DNA of 64,000 bases from JAAYZX01 sp040770645 (GTDB lineage: Bacteria; Actinomycetota; Thermoleophilia; RBG-16-64-13), in contig JAXGIS010000001.1 of the NCBI GenBank assembly GCA_040770645.1, forward strand, positions 124,001-188,000, in the 5' to 3' direction. Of this stretch, positions 19,540 through 29,477 are shown one piece after another. Position numbers and translations under genes: made by a program. The first letter of the stretch is position 1. The number at the start of each line of letters is the position of its first letter. The notes below the pieces were generated by a model that saw only the letters and a list, made by a program, of their open reading frames with translations, did not search any database and had not been told where the DNA came from.

Positions 19540-21853
19540 TCGGTAAGTCACGCCCGCGTGTGGACGGGGTGGCCAAGGTCAGTGGCGGCGCGGTCTACGC
19601 CGACGATTTGCGGCTACCGGGGATGCTGGTCGGGAAGATGCTGCGCTCGCCCCATGCGCATGCCCGGATTGCGCGCATCTACACTACGTCTGCCGAGCAG
19701 GTGCCGGGCGTCAAAGCCGTGGCTACGGGCCGGGATCTTCCCGAGACTTTCGGGATACTCCCTGTCTCGCAAGACGAGTACCCGCTCGCGTTGCACAAAG
19801 TGCGGTACATAGGTGACCCGGTGGCGGCTGTGGCCGCTGTCGACGAAGATACGGTTCGTCGTGCCCTGGATCTGGTGGAAGTGGAATATGAGGTTCTGCC
19901 CGCCATCCTCGACCCTGAGGAGGCGCTCTGGCGTGACGATGTGAAGATTCACGATCACGCTGAAGAGGCCAATGTAGAGCGCCGGGTACACCTTGTGTTC
20001 GGTGATGTGGAAGATGGGTTCAGACGGGCGCACCTGATACGGAAAGACCGTTTCACCAAGAAGGGCGCCTCACATGCTCCTTGGAGCCGCACACCGTGGT
20101 GGCTGAGTACACGGACGATGCCCTGACTCTCTGGTCGTCGACCCAGGTGCCCCACTACGTGCACAGGGCGTTGTCTCGAGTACTGGGGCTGCCCATGAGC
20201 CACATACGAGTGATAAAACCCATGGTGGGGGGCGGTTTCGGTGGGAAGGGCGAGCCGGTGGCCATCGAATTTGTGGCATCAGTGCTGGCCATGAAGTCGG
20301 GCCGGCCGGTGAAGATGGTGCATGAGCGCGAAGAAGTGTTCCTCACCAACCGCGGGCGTCACCCCTACGTTATGGATTTGGAAACCGGCGTGACCGCCGA
20401 GGGTGTCATCACGGCATTTCGTTTCCGCTGTTTGCTGGATGGCGGGGCCTACGGTTCCTTCGGTATCGTGACGCTCTATTACTCCGGGCAGTTGTTGACT
20501 CTGCCCTATGTGGTGCCCGCTTTCGAGTTCAGTGGCGAGCGCGTGTACACAAACAAGCCCGCCTGCGGAGCGCAGCGTGGCCACGGAGGAGTGGCTCCGC
20601 GCTTCGCTTTCGAGGTCCACTTGGACCGTATCGCCGAAGAACTTGGTATTGATCCGCTGGAAATCAGGCGACGTAATCGAGTGCGAGAGGGTCACGTCAC
20701 TGTCAACGATCTGCAGGTGACGTCATGTGGTTTCGAAGAGTGCCTGGATGAGGCGGCGAGCGGTGTAGCCTGGGCAGAGCGGCGCGGCCGGCTGCCCAGG
20801 GGTCGTGGGGTGGGTATCGCGGGAGGCGTGTATGTGAGTGGCGCGGCGCTGCCCATATACTTCAATGACTCGCCGCACAGCAACGTTGTGATTACAGCCG
20901 GCCGCGACGGTAGCATCACGGTGCTCTCAGGTGCGGCAGATATTGGACAAGGCTCGGATACCATGCTGGCCCTGGTGGCCGCAGAAGTGCTGGGCGTACC
21001 CTTGGAGGCGGTTCGTGTGGTGTCGGCCGATACCGGCATCACTCCGGTCGATCTCGGATCGTATTCAAGCCGCGTGACGTTCATGGCCGGAAACGCCTGC
21101 ATGAGCGCCGCGCAGGAGTTGAAAGCAGCTCTGATAGACGCTGTGGGATCGCACACCGACCGGCCGGCTGCCGAACTGGAGTTCCGCGACGGCGCCGTCT
21201 GGGGCTGCGGGGAAGATGTGCCCCTGATGACCCTTGGCGAGGCTGTGGCGGTTGCCGAGACTTCAGGTCGTCCGGTGAGCGGTGCCGGTGGCTACAAACC
21301 CCCCAAGCTGGGGGGTAAGTATCGTGGGGCCGGTGTAGGACCCAGCCCAGCCTATTCTTTTGGAGCCCATGCCGCCGAGGTAGAAGTGGACGAGCGGACG
21401 GGAGAGGTGCGCGTCTTGAAGCTGGTGGCGGCTCATGACCTGGGGAGGGCGCTCAATCCGGTTGCGGCTGAGGGGCAAGTGGAGGGAGCGGCAGTCATGG
21501 GTATCGGTGAGACCCTGTCGGAAGTGTTTGAGACCACGGGCACCGGTCGCATCGGTGTGTCCGATCTGCTGGAGTACAGAGTTCCCACCGCTCTTGATGT
21601 ACCCCCCGTAGAACCTGTGCTTGTGGAGAGCGGTGACCCTCAAGGTCCTTTCGGTGCCAAAGAAGTGGGAGAGGGCAGCCTGCACCCCGCCATCCCGGCG
21701 ATCGTGAACGCTGTGTACGATGCGGTGGGTGTGTGGGTTCACGACCTGCCCTTGGAGCCGCACGTGGTGAGGGCGGCTCTCGCGCGGGCGAGAGCCGCCG
21801 CAAGCGCCGACTCCACGGCGCCGCGGACCGTAGACGGTGAGGAGATGGAATGA
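19536..21853 (+). CDS. Molybdenum hydroxylase, molybdopterin subunit (one frameshift)
   Basis: Catalytic subunit of a xanthine dehydrogenase/4-hydroxybenzoyl-CoA reductase-type enzyme, about 772 residues when joined. It starts at a GTG overlapping the previous stop (VIGKSRPRVDGVAKVSG). The frame breaks near 20075 and resumes as SLEPHTVVAEYTDD, corrected by one added base. Moco-binding GGGFGGKGEPVA, the DIGQGSDTMLALVAAEVLG segment and the active-site Glu region GAKEVGEGSLHPAIPAI are all present. The stop overlaps the next start (ATGATG). The substrate is not certain; the partner subunit suggests a hydroxybenzoyl-CoA-reductase-like electron path, while the following deaminase-like gene suggests purines. 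Confidence 0.88.
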
Positions 21854-22881
21854 TGGTCTTACCAGATTGCTCCATCGAGACTCCGCGCAGTATTGAGGAG
21901 GCGGTTCGTCTGCTCCACGAACTCAAAGGCGCCGTGCCGCTCGCCGGGGGGACTGGTTTGGTCCCTGCTCTCAAGTTGGGGCTGTTGAAGCCGGCGTGCC
22001 TCGTGAATTTGCAACGTATCCCCGATTGGCACCAGGTCGATTGCAGCGGAGCCGGTGTATACCTGGGCCCCGGCGCGCGGCTGGCCGATGTGGCAGCCCA
22101 TCCGCGGATACGAGCGGAGCTTCCGGTGCTCGCAGCCGCTGCTGAAGCGGTGGGTAGTCCTCAGTTGCGAAACCAGGGTACCGTGGGCGGCAATCTGTGC
22201 CTGGACACCCGTTGCACGTTTTACGATCGGACTGCGTGGTGGCGGAGCGCAGCCCAGCCGTGTCTCAAACAGGGCGGTGATGTGTGTTTGGCTGTGCCTC
22301 GTTCGCGCCGGTGCCACGCCGTCTTTGCTGCGGATACCCCGCCCGCACTTGTTGCGCTGGGAGCTCGTGTTCGCCTGGCGCGCTGGGAGGGTGGGCGAGT
22401 TGTGGAGAGGGAGACGGCACTGGCTGATATCTACCGGGACGATGGCGTTTCTTGGTTGGCACTGGAGGCCGGCGAACTGATCACGCGCGTGGTGATTCCA
22501 CCTCATGTTTCGCCGGGCCGGCGTTGGTCGGGCTTCCGAAATTTCGCCTGCGTCAATCAATCGACTTCCCATTGGCCTCTGTGTCTGCAGTGATGCGGAT
22601 GGCGGATGGCATCATGAAGGATGTGCGGGTGGTATTGGGCGGTGTTGCGTCCGCTCCCGTTGTGGCGTGGAGTGCCATGGAGGAGCTCGAAGGTCGTGAG
22701 CTTACGGGAGAAGCGGCGGCGCGGGCGGCCCAAGCCGCCGCCCGCGCCGCCCATCCGGTACCCAACCAGGCCGGCACTCCCGGCCAGAGGCGACTCATGG
22801 TCGAGAATGACCGAACGACTGCTGCAGGAGTCGGCCGCGGAGCTGAGAGCAGTGTCCGCGTCTGGGAGCCAAGGAGCTTAG
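21850..22881 (+). CDS. Molybdenum hydroxylase, FAD subunit with extra Fe-S loop (two frameshifts)
   Basis: FAD-binding (CoxM/HcrB-type) subunit. The N-terminal FAD motifs are PLAGGTGLVPALKLG and LRNQGTVGGNL. An insertion follows with five Cys (NLCLDTRC, QPCLKQGGDVC, RRC), resembling the [4Fe-4S] loop of 4-hydroxybenzoyl-CoA reductase beta subunit. The first frame ends at 22593; changing frame near 22535 continues with FRLRQSIDFPLASVSAVMRM and VRVVLGGVASAPVVAW, the normal C-terminal domain. A second change near 22800 would give TERLLQESAAELR and a TAG at 22879-22881, 9 bases before the next gene. This reconstruction is inferred from family pattern and operon spacing. Confidence 0.78.
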
Positions 22882-22889
22882 TTGAGCTT

Positions 22890-24677
22890 ATGAGAAGGCG
22901 CTTGAAGCAGGTTGCGCTGGGCGAGGCGTTTCCGGACGTTCTCATCGTGGATGCCCGGCTGGTCAATGTGTACTCAGGTGAGATCATCGACGGGTGCCAA
23001 GTGGCGGTGTCGGGTGGTCACATCGCGTGGGTGGGTCGCAATCGGCGGCTACCCGGACCCGGGACACGGATCATCGATGCCGGGGGCGCGTATCTGGCAC
23101 CGGGCTTCATCGATGTCCATGGTCACGCAGATTTCCTCACCAACCCGGTTGCGCTGATCAAGTCCATACTCCCGTTGGGGACCACGGCCATGCTGTCGGA
23201 TACTCACGATATCGTGGGCGCCCTGGGCAGGCTTGGCCTTGAGATCATGCTCTCGTCCACGGAAGGCCTTCCGTTCCATTGCTTCCTTACCGTACCCGCA
23301 CACTGCCCGCCATTACCTGAGGTGGAGGGCCATGACCTACTTCCACTGAATGAGTTCCGCGATTTCTTGGATCACCCGCGCGTTCTGGCTGTGAGCGAGT
23401 TGACGGCATGGACTCGTCTGTTGGCCGAAGATCTGGCTCTGTCGGCTAAGGTAGACGCGGCGCGCGAAGCCGGCTTGAGGTTGGAAGGCCACACGGCAGG
23501 GTGTTCCCACGACAAGCTGGCGGCGTTGGCGGGGATGGGAATCAGTTCGTGTCACGAGAGCGTCTCGGCTGAGGACGTCCTGCGCAGGCTGCGACTGGGG
23601 ATTTACACTGTGCTGCGTCACGGCTCCATCAGGGCTGACCTGGAGATCCTGGCCACGGCCATCACAGCCAATCCTGGCCTGGACACGGCGCGAGTCATGC
23701 TCACACCTGACTGGATGAGCCCTCAGGACGTCGTGGAGTTTGGCTATATGGAGCATGTCGTTACCAAAGCCGTGGAGTTCGGTATACCTCCGGTCAAGGC
23801 CTACCAGATGGCCACCATCAATCCGGCGACCTACCTGCGGTTGGAGCATCGGTTGGGCGGCATCGGTCCTGGGAAGGAAGCCGATCTCATTCTGCTCGAG
23901 GATCTGGAACGGCCACGACCGAGGATCGTGATGGTGGGAGGGCAGGTGGTTTGCGAGGACGGCCTGCTGAGGGAGTCGTTCCCGCCTTTTCCGACGGTGA
24001 CGGTGGATGAGTGGCCGCCTTCACGTGTTCCACCCTTGCCCGTGGGCTCTGGAGATTTCGCAATACGAATGCCGGATAGAGTAACTGGGCTGGCTGACGG
24101 CGAGCTGAATTCTGTGCACATGGTCAGCAAGACGGTTACTCGTCCCCTGCGTGTGACGGTGCCGGTGGTAGAGGGGTTCTTCGGAGAGCTAAGGGGTCGA
24201 TGCACCTCGGGGATTCTTGCGGGTGAGTCGTTGGAACTGCTGTATTTGAGCCTGTGGTCGCATAAGCGTGGAAGATGGCTCACAGTGCCGCTGACAGGCT
24301 GGGGTGCCCCCGTTGGAGGATTGGCCACAACTGTGGTTCACGAGACCCACGCGCCCCTTGTCCTCGGCTGCGAACCAGATGACATGGCTTTGGCCGTCAA
24401 CCGTGCGTTTGAGATAGGCGGAGGCATCGTCCTTGTGGAGTCCGGCGCTGTATTCATGGAGGTCCCTCTGGAATGCGGCGGATTGCTGTCCACGGCACCC
24501 CTGGAGACGGTAGCCGCGCAGATGAGCGCTTTGAATGCCTACCTTCGGGAGCGAGGTTGCCCCTGGGACGATCCTTTCTTCGGGATGAACTTCCTCACTT
24601 TCACCGGTCTCCCCTTCATTCGACTTACTGCGAGCGGTCTCCTCGACGCCAAGACGGGGCTGTTGGGCTACCCGTAG
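22890..24677 (+). CDS. Adenine-deaminase-like amidohydrolase
   Basis: A 595-residue metal-dependent amidohydrolase with the two-domain plan of bacterial adenine deaminase (Ade). N-terminal VDARLVNVYSGEIIDGCQVAV; metal site PGFIDVHGHADF with His-Gly-His; ILPLGTTAMLSDTHDIVG; EGHTAG; and NPATYLRLEHRLGGIGPGKEADLILL. The Ade C-terminal domain follows. Where Ade usually has a DDR triplet, this protein reads LTPDWMSPQD, so the substrate may differ from adenine. The ATG at 22890 is preferred because AAGGAG lies at 22871-22876 and family proteins start at this point. The open frame extends upstream only because the FAD subunit tail shares it. Confidence 0.85.
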   Translation: MRRRLKQVALGEAFPDVLIVDARLVNVYSGEIIDGCQVAVSGGHIAWVGRNRRLPGPGTRIIDAGGAYLAPGFIDVHGHADFLTNPVALIKSILPLGTTAMLSDTHDIVGALGRLGLEIMLSSTEGLPFHCFLTVPAHCPPLPEVEGHDLLPLNEFRDFLDHPRVLAVSELTAWTRLLAEDLALSAKVDAAREAGLRLEGHTAGCSHDKLAALAGMGISSCHESVSAEDVLRRLRLGIYTVLRHGSIRADLEILATAITANPGLDTARVMLTPDWMSPQDVVEFGYMEHVVTKAVEFGIPPVKAYQMATINPATYLRLEHRLGGIGPGKEADLILLEDLERPRPRIVMVGGQVVCEDGLLRESFPPFPTVTVDEWPPSRVPPLPVGSGDFAIRMPDRVTGLADGELNSVHMVSKTVTRPLRVTVPVVEGFFGELRGRCTSGILAGESLELLYLSLWSHKRGRWLTVPLTGWGAPVGGLATTVVHETHAPLVLGCEPDDMALAVNRAFEIGGGIVLVESGAVFMEVPLECGGLLSTAPLETVAAQMSALNAYLRERGCPWDDPFFGMNFLTFTGLPFIRLTASGLLDAKTGLLGYP

Positions 24678-24698
24678 AGCGCGTGGGTCCTTGTCTGT

Positions 24699-25628
24699 TC
24701 AGCGGACCGGGCACCAACCCAGGCGGGCGCCGCGCAGGTGCGCCCGAGCCCGGTTCATGCGGCAGAGATGTGTGAGAACGGCCTGCACGGTGGCACGGTG
24801 GAGGTAGTGCTCGGAGATGTCTATGGGCTCGACCTCCAACCGTCTGCAGACACCTTGGACGGCCTCCTCCAGTGACATATCTCCGGTGGTGGAGTACGCG
24901 GTGGTGAGCTCTGTCTCAACTGCCGCCACCAGAGCCTCAATGCTCGTCCTGTTCAGCTCTATCAGCTGCGTCGGGATGCGTGCCGGCTCACCGTGACCGG
25001 TTATGGTAGCGGCCAGTGCCGCAGACAGGCCGTCCAGTGAATCCAGTGTGGCCAGTGCTTGTCCCATATCCGCGAAGTACGTCAAGCCGTATTTGCGCCA
25101 CGTTTCCGCCGGAAACATCGCATCGCCGCAGAATAGGATGTCTCCCACCCGTAGGCCTATCTGGCCGGGGGTATGGCCCGGAAGGTCTACGATCTGCAGC
25201 TCCTCTGCGCTCGATGCCCCAGGTACTTGCCACGGGCCGGCTTCCAGTAGGACGTCGACGGGTGCTGCGGGCGGCAACAGGAACTTGATGGTTAGTTCGG
25301 GGAGCGGAGCTGCCCCACCGGACAGGCAATAGGGTTGGAGTATTGGCTGGCGGATGAGCGACGCTTCGATCGGCGAGGCCGCTACGAATTCGGCCCCTGC
25401 GCCGAGCAGCCGCTTCGTTCCACCGGTGTGGTCGGCGTGGTGATGAGTGAGCAGCACGCCGTAAGGTCTAAGGCCTTCCGCAGTCAATAGGCGGACCAGT
25501 TTGCCGGCTCGCCCTTTGTCTAGGCCCGCGTCAACGATCAGCACGCGGTCACGGTCCAAGCGCACCACGCCCAGATTGACTGGTCCTGGGTCGTAGCCGA
25601 CGGTCTCGTTCATCCAGATGATGGCCAC
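24699..25628 (-). CDS. Metallo-beta-lactamase-fold hydrolase
   Basis: 309 residues with the di-metal motif LTHHHADHTGG, the second His in VDLPGHTPGQIG, Asp in ILFCGDAMFP and a late His in ITGHGEPARI, the glyoxalase-II/RNase-Z-like pattern. The first 60 residues form the usual beta sandwich (GPVNLGVVRLDRDRVLIVDAG). A C-terminal helical extension of about 80 residues (QLIELNRTSIEALVAAVETE) is seen in MBL proteins acting on small metabolites. The GTG start at 25628 has AAAGGAG upstream. It is divergent from a second MBL-fold gene 85 bases away. The substrate is unknown. Confidence 0.85.
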   Translation of the reverse strand: MAIIWMNETVGYDPGPVNLGVVRLDRDRVLIVDAGLDKGRAGKLVRLLTAEGLRPYGVLLTHHHADHTGGTKRLLGAGAEFVAASPIEASLIRQPILQPYCLSGGAAPLPELTIKFLLPPAAPVDVLLEAGPWQVPGASSAEELQIVDLPGHTPGQIGLRVGDILFCGDAMFPAETWRKYGLTYFADMGQALATLDSLDGLSAALAATITGHGEPARIPTQLIELNRTSIEALVAAVETELTTAYSTTGDMSLEEAVQGVCRRLEVEPIDISEHYLHRATVQAVLTHLCRMNRARAHLRGARLGWCPVR

Positions 25629-25713
25629 GGTGCTCCTTTGACGGGGGGCCGTTTGATTCTAGCCTCCGTGCCGGGGGTTTGGTAGGCTTAGCGTTGATAT
25701 CCAGGGAGCGCGA

Positions 25714-26706
25714 GTGAAGCCCATAGACGAAGCGGACGGCGTAGTCCGTATCCCGGTTCACAACCCGTTCGGCACGCAACCGACCAACGTCTACCTCTTG
25801 GCCGGTGATGGGCTGTGCTTGGTGGATGTGGGCCCCTCCCACCGCCGGACGTGGGCGGACCTGATCGAGGGACTGTCCTATCTGGGCCATGGCCCCGAGG
25901 ACGTAGATCTGGTTGTGCTGAGCCATGGGCACGCGGACCACGATGGGCTGGCTCACCGTTTCGTAGGTGCTGAGCTTCGTATCGGTGAGGCCGATCTGCC
26001 CAAAATTGCCGACTACCAGGCCCATCTGTATCGATACGAGCACGCGGTTCGAGCGCTCTTGCCCCGTTGGGGAGTCTTCGGTGGCAAAGCTGAGATCGTG
26101 CCGCTGTTCTTTGATCACCTGCGTGCATCGGGCGAAGATGCGCCTTGGGCCCAGGCCTTGGTGGAAGGAGACCGTCTCGAAGGACCCGTTTCCGGTTGGC
26201 GGGTTGTGGATCTGCCGGGACACACGGAAGGACTGATTGGGCTGTATAGGGACCGCGACGGTGTGCTCATCTCTTCGGATCAACTCCTCGAGGAGATCGT
26301 ACCGAACCCCGCGCTCTACTTTGCCCTGGATCCTCCCGGGCACGGATTGACGGATTACGAGCGGTCATTACACCGCATAGCCGGGTTGGAGGTGTCGCGA
26401 GTCCTCCCGGGCCATGGGCCCTCCTTCGGAGACTGCGCCGAAAAAGTGGCCTTCTTCTTGGATCAACTGGAAGTACGGCTGCGGGTGGTAGAAGCGGGTC
26501 TGCGTGCTCCGGCGACTGTCTCCGAGGTGGCCGAGGCGCTGTTCCCAGGTTGCGACTCTTCGAACAGCTACCACGTGTTTATCACTCTGGTGGAGTCATT
26601 TGCGCGGCTCGAAGTACTTTGCGAGCGCGGTGTCGCCCGGCGGTGCGAGGGTCCGGGCGATGGATTGGGCGCGAGGCCGGGGGTGGTGCGGTATGAACGG
26701 CGGTGA
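25714..26706 (+). CDS. Metallo-beta-lactamase-fold hydrolase
   Basis: 330 residues; metal motif VLSHGHADHDGLA, then DLPGHTEGLIGLY, Asp in ISSDQLLEE and the late His in VLPGHGPSFG. A C-terminal winged-helix-like segment (APATVSEVAEALFP) resembles the LACTB2/YqjP-type hydrolases. It is only distantly similar to the divergent MBL gene at 24699. The GTG start has GGGAG upstream. The stop is 4 bases before the M24 peptidase, so the two are probably an operon. The substrate is unknown. Confidence 0.86.
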   Translation: MKPIDEADGVVRIPVHNPFGTQPTNVYLLAGDGLCLVDVGPSHRRTWADLIEGLSYLGHGPEDVDLVVLSHGHADHDGLAHRFVGAELRIGEADLPKIADYQAHLYRYEHAVRALLPRWGVFGGKAEIVPLFFDHLRASGEDAPWAQALVEGDRLEGPVSGWRVVDLPGHTEGLIGLYRDRDGVLISSDQLLEEIVPNPALYFALDPPGHGLTDYERSLHRIAGLEVSRVLPGHGPSFGDCAEKVAFFLDQLEVRLRVVEAGLRAPATVSEVAEALFPGCDSSNSYHVFITLVESFARLEVLCERGVARRCEGPGDGLGARPGVVRYERR

Positions 26707-26710
26707 GCCG

Positions 26711-27916
26711 ATGAGGGCTACTGATGGGTTTCGCGTACCGTTGAGCGACATCGAGGACCGCACGCGGCGGGTCCAGGCAGGCCTGCGCAGGGATGGGATC
26801 GACCTGGCGCTTGTGGTGCAAAATGTCGATCTCTATTACCTAACCGGAAGCATCCAGCAGGGACACCTCTTGGTGCCTGCGGAGGGCGAGTCGGTGTATC
26901 TGGTGCGAAAGAATCTCGAACGGGCTCGGCGTGAATCGCCCTTGCCGTCCGTCCGCTCCATGACCGGCCTGGGCGATCTGCCGTCGGCGCTGCGTGCTCT
27001 CGGTGTGGGTGCGTCGGCAACCATCGGTCTCGAACTCGACGTTATGCCGGTGAACCTCTACCGGCGCTACGTCAAGCTGTTACCCGGCTGCGTGCTTGCG
27101 GATTGTTCCCCGGCCATCCGCGAAGCCAGAGCCGTGAAGACGGCTTTTGAGTTGGAGCTCATACGCGAAGCGGGATGGCAGGCCGATCTAATCTATCAGG
27201 AGGCGGCCAGGGTACTGCATGAAGGCATGACCGAGATCGAACTGGCGGCACACCTGGAGGCTGTAGTGAGGCGCGCGGGGCATCACGGGTTCGTGCGCTT
27301 CCGTGCATTCAACCAAGAACTCTACCACGGACACCTCATCTCTGGGCCCAACGCGGCCGTGGGGTCGCATCTGGACACGCCGCTGGCGGGGATGGGTCTG
27401 ACTCCTGCTGTGGCTCAAGGGGCGGGGCGGCGCGCCATTCGCAGGGGTGAGCCTTTGGTAATGGACCTATCGGGAGGGGTCCACGGCTATCTGTCGGATC
27501 AGACCCGTGTCTTCAGCGTGGGCCCTTTGGCCGGGGAATTCCGGGACGCGTACCAGGTGTGTCGCGATATCCAGGCCCTGATAGTCGGCAGTCTGATACC
27601 GGGAGCAGGCTGTGGCGACCTCTACGCCATGGCGCTGAAGGAGGCTACACGACACGGTCTGGCGGCCAACTTTATGGGGGAAGCGCCCTACCAGGTCAGT
27701 TTCATTGGCCATGGGGTGGGACTGGAGATCGACGAGCTACCCTATCTTGCCCGAGGTAACCCAGCGTTGCTTGAGGTGGGCAACGTGGTGGCAATCGAGC
27801 CCAAGTTGGTATTCCCGGGCCGCGGAGCGGTGGGAGTGGAAAACACGTGGCTCGTCACCGAGTCGGAACCGGAGGCGCTCACTTTCACCAGCGACGAGAT
27901 CATCGAGGTGGCCTAG
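26711..27916 (+). CDS. M24-family metallopeptidase (Xaa-Pro aminopeptidase-like)
   Basis: 401 residues: an N-terminal creatinase-type domain (IDLALVVQNVDLYYLTGS) and a C-terminal pita-bread domain. Metal ligands are recognisable: Asp in VMDLSGGVHGYLSDQTRVF (two Asp), His in FIGHGVGLEIDE, Glu in VAIEPKL and Glu in VGVENTWLV. These match Xaa-Pro peptidase or ectoine-hydrolase-like enzymes. The start at 26711 (MRATDGF) directly follows the MBL stop; an ATG at 26693 overlaps it. The ORF's further upstream extension overlaps the MBL gene and is not used. Confidence 0.9.
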   Translation: MRATDGFRVPLSDIEDRTRRVQAGLRRDGIDLALVVQNVDLYYLTGSIQQGHLLVPAEGESVYLVRKNLERARRESPLPSVRSMTGLGDLPSALRALGVGASATIGLELDVMPVNLYRRYVKLLPGCVLADCSPAIREARAVKTAFELELIREAGWQADLIYQEAARVLHEGMTEIELAAHLEAVVRRAGHHGFVRFRAFNQELYHGHLISGPNAAVGSHLDTPLAGMGLTPAVAQGAGRRAIRRGEPLVMDLSGGVHGYLSDQTRVFSVGPLAGEFRDAYQVCRDIQALIVGSLIPGAGCGDLYAMALKEATRHGLAANFMGEAPYQVSFIGHGVGLEIDELPYLARGNPALLEVGNVVAIEPKLVFPGRGAVGVENTWLVTESEPEALTFTSDEIIEVA

Positions 27917-27959
27917 TTGGATCGGAGTGATGTGGCAGATCTCAGTCCGAAGAGCGCAG

Positions 27960-29477
27960 TCACGCGATCTCATCACCCTCGGTATCGCTGACCACGAGCC
28001 TCTCCGGGCTCACCGCGGCCACCTGGCCGATGTTGCCCGGGTTCGCAACTTCCAGAATGTCGTAGATGAAGACTCCGGTATCGTCCACTGCGTTGAGATC
28101 GATTTCGGTGTTGTCGGATAGCAAACGGATCACCGGGCGGTTTGAGGCACTACCCTCGCCGGGGGGCGCCTGCACGACACCCACCTCGCCGTTGGTGAGC
28201 CGGAGCAACGTTCCCACGGGGTAGATGCCCATCATCTCCACGAAGTAGCGGAGCACCACGGGGTCTACAGCGGTTCCGGCACGGGCTGCAAGATAGCCGA
28301 TGGCTTCGAAGGGCGTGAAGTTGTGACGCCGGTAGGGCCTGGAAGTGGTCATGGCGTCGTAACGGTCCGCCACCATGATGATGCGGCTGAACAGGCTGGT
28401 TCTGGTCAAGCCCGGAAGGTGCGGGTACCCTCCCAAGTCGTAGTTCACGTGATGCTCGTATGCCACACGCAACGCCCGCATCATCGAAGGCGTGAGGTGC
28501 TGTTGTTCGAGTATGGCGAGCGCGCCCAACTGAGGATGCCGCCTCATGTCCAACCATTCATCATCGGTGAGCGCTCCCGGCTTCGTGACCAACTCGTCCG
28601 GGAGCGCCGTCTTGCCGATGTCGTGGAGAAACGCGGCCAGAGTCAGCTCTCCAAGTTCGCTCTTGGCCAACCCCAGTCTCAAGCCCAACATGGCAGACAA
28701 TATGGCGACGTTGGTGGAGTGGGAGATCAGATACATATCGTAGTCTTTGATGGTGGAGAGGGCTAGGAGAGAGGTGGGTTCACGAATGACGTGGTCCACT
28801 ATGGCCTGCGTGACGCGGCGCACCCTTCTGGCCCCCAACCGATCACCGCGACGGAGGTTCTCATTGGCATGCTGCGCAACGGTGACGGCCTTGAAGTACG
28901 CGGTTTCCGGTGAGTCGTCATTGGCCCATCCGCTCCGGCCCGCGCTTACGCCGGGTAGTCCTCCAGCGATGTAAGGTCCTGTTGCGGTACTCCCTTTGTC
29001 CCTTTGTCGCACCTGTGTTCCGTCTTCGGCTGCGGCAATTACTTCTACATCTATCAACTGGGCCCGCTCCAGTCGGTCGACCAGGGTTTCCGTGGACCCC
29101 TCCCGCTCGTTGGCGACTATCCATAGGAACGTGGCCAGTTGCTCGGTGGAGAGCGCGCCCCAAAAGGTGAATCCCTGTATGCGCCAGTCTTCGAACACAC
29201 GCAGCAGATACACGAAGCGGGGGTAATCGGCTGCACTCAGCCGCACTCGTCGTCCGTTGGCGAACATGCAGCGATTTCGAACGCCCAACTCCACTGGGCC
29301 CTGGTTGGTTCGTTGATGGAGCAGCTCTTTGAGGCGTGCCACTACGGCTGTCACCACCGCGTTGTCGGGCTGGTATAGCTCGGCAGTACGCAGTCCCACG
29401 GCCAGTGTCTGAACGAGTGAACGGTCCAGAGACAAGGCGTCCAAGCCTGTCCCAGGCGACGAGTTGAACGAGTTCAT
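27960..29477 (-). CDS. HD-GYP-type phosphohydrolase with N-terminal helical domain
   Basis: 505 residues. The C-terminal half is an HD-GYP domain, the class that degrades cyclic di-GMP: HSTNVAILSAMLG, HDIGKTALP, RRHPQLGA, YEHHVNYDLGGYP and MVADRYDAMTTSRPYR. The N-terminal 150 residues (AVGLRTAELYQPDNAVV) form a domain also seen in the upstream HEAT protein (RVCRETRMYPPAHPTV). No membrane helix or signal peptide. It starts with ATGA overlap on the HEAT gene stop, so the two are co-translated and may form one signalling module. Activity on c-di-GMP is inferred, not shown. Confidence 0.88.
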   Translation of the reverse strand: MNSFNSSPGTGLDALSLDRSLVQTLAVGLRTAELYQPDNAVVTAVVARLKELLHQRTNQGPVELGVRNRCMFANGRRVRLSAADYPRFVYLLRVFEDWRIQGFTFWGALSTEQLATFLWIVANEREGSTETLVDRLERAQLIDVEVIAAAEDGTQVRQRDKGSTATGPYIAGGLPGVSAGRSGWANDDSPETAYFKAVTVAQHANENLRRGDRLGARRVRRVTQAIVDHVIREPTSLLALSTIKDYDMYLISHSTNVAILSAMLGLRLGLAKSELGELTLAAFLHDIGKTALPDELVTKPGALTDDEWLDMRRHPQLGALAILEQQHLTPSMMRALRVAYEHHVNYDLGGYPHLPGLTRTSLFSRIIMVADRYDAMTTSRPYRRHNFTPFEAIGYLAARAGTAVDPVVLRYFVEMMGIYPVGTLLRLTNGEVGVVQAPPGEGSASNRPVIRLLSDNTEIDLNAVDDTGVFIYDILEVANPGNIGQVAAVSPERLVVSDTEGDEIA

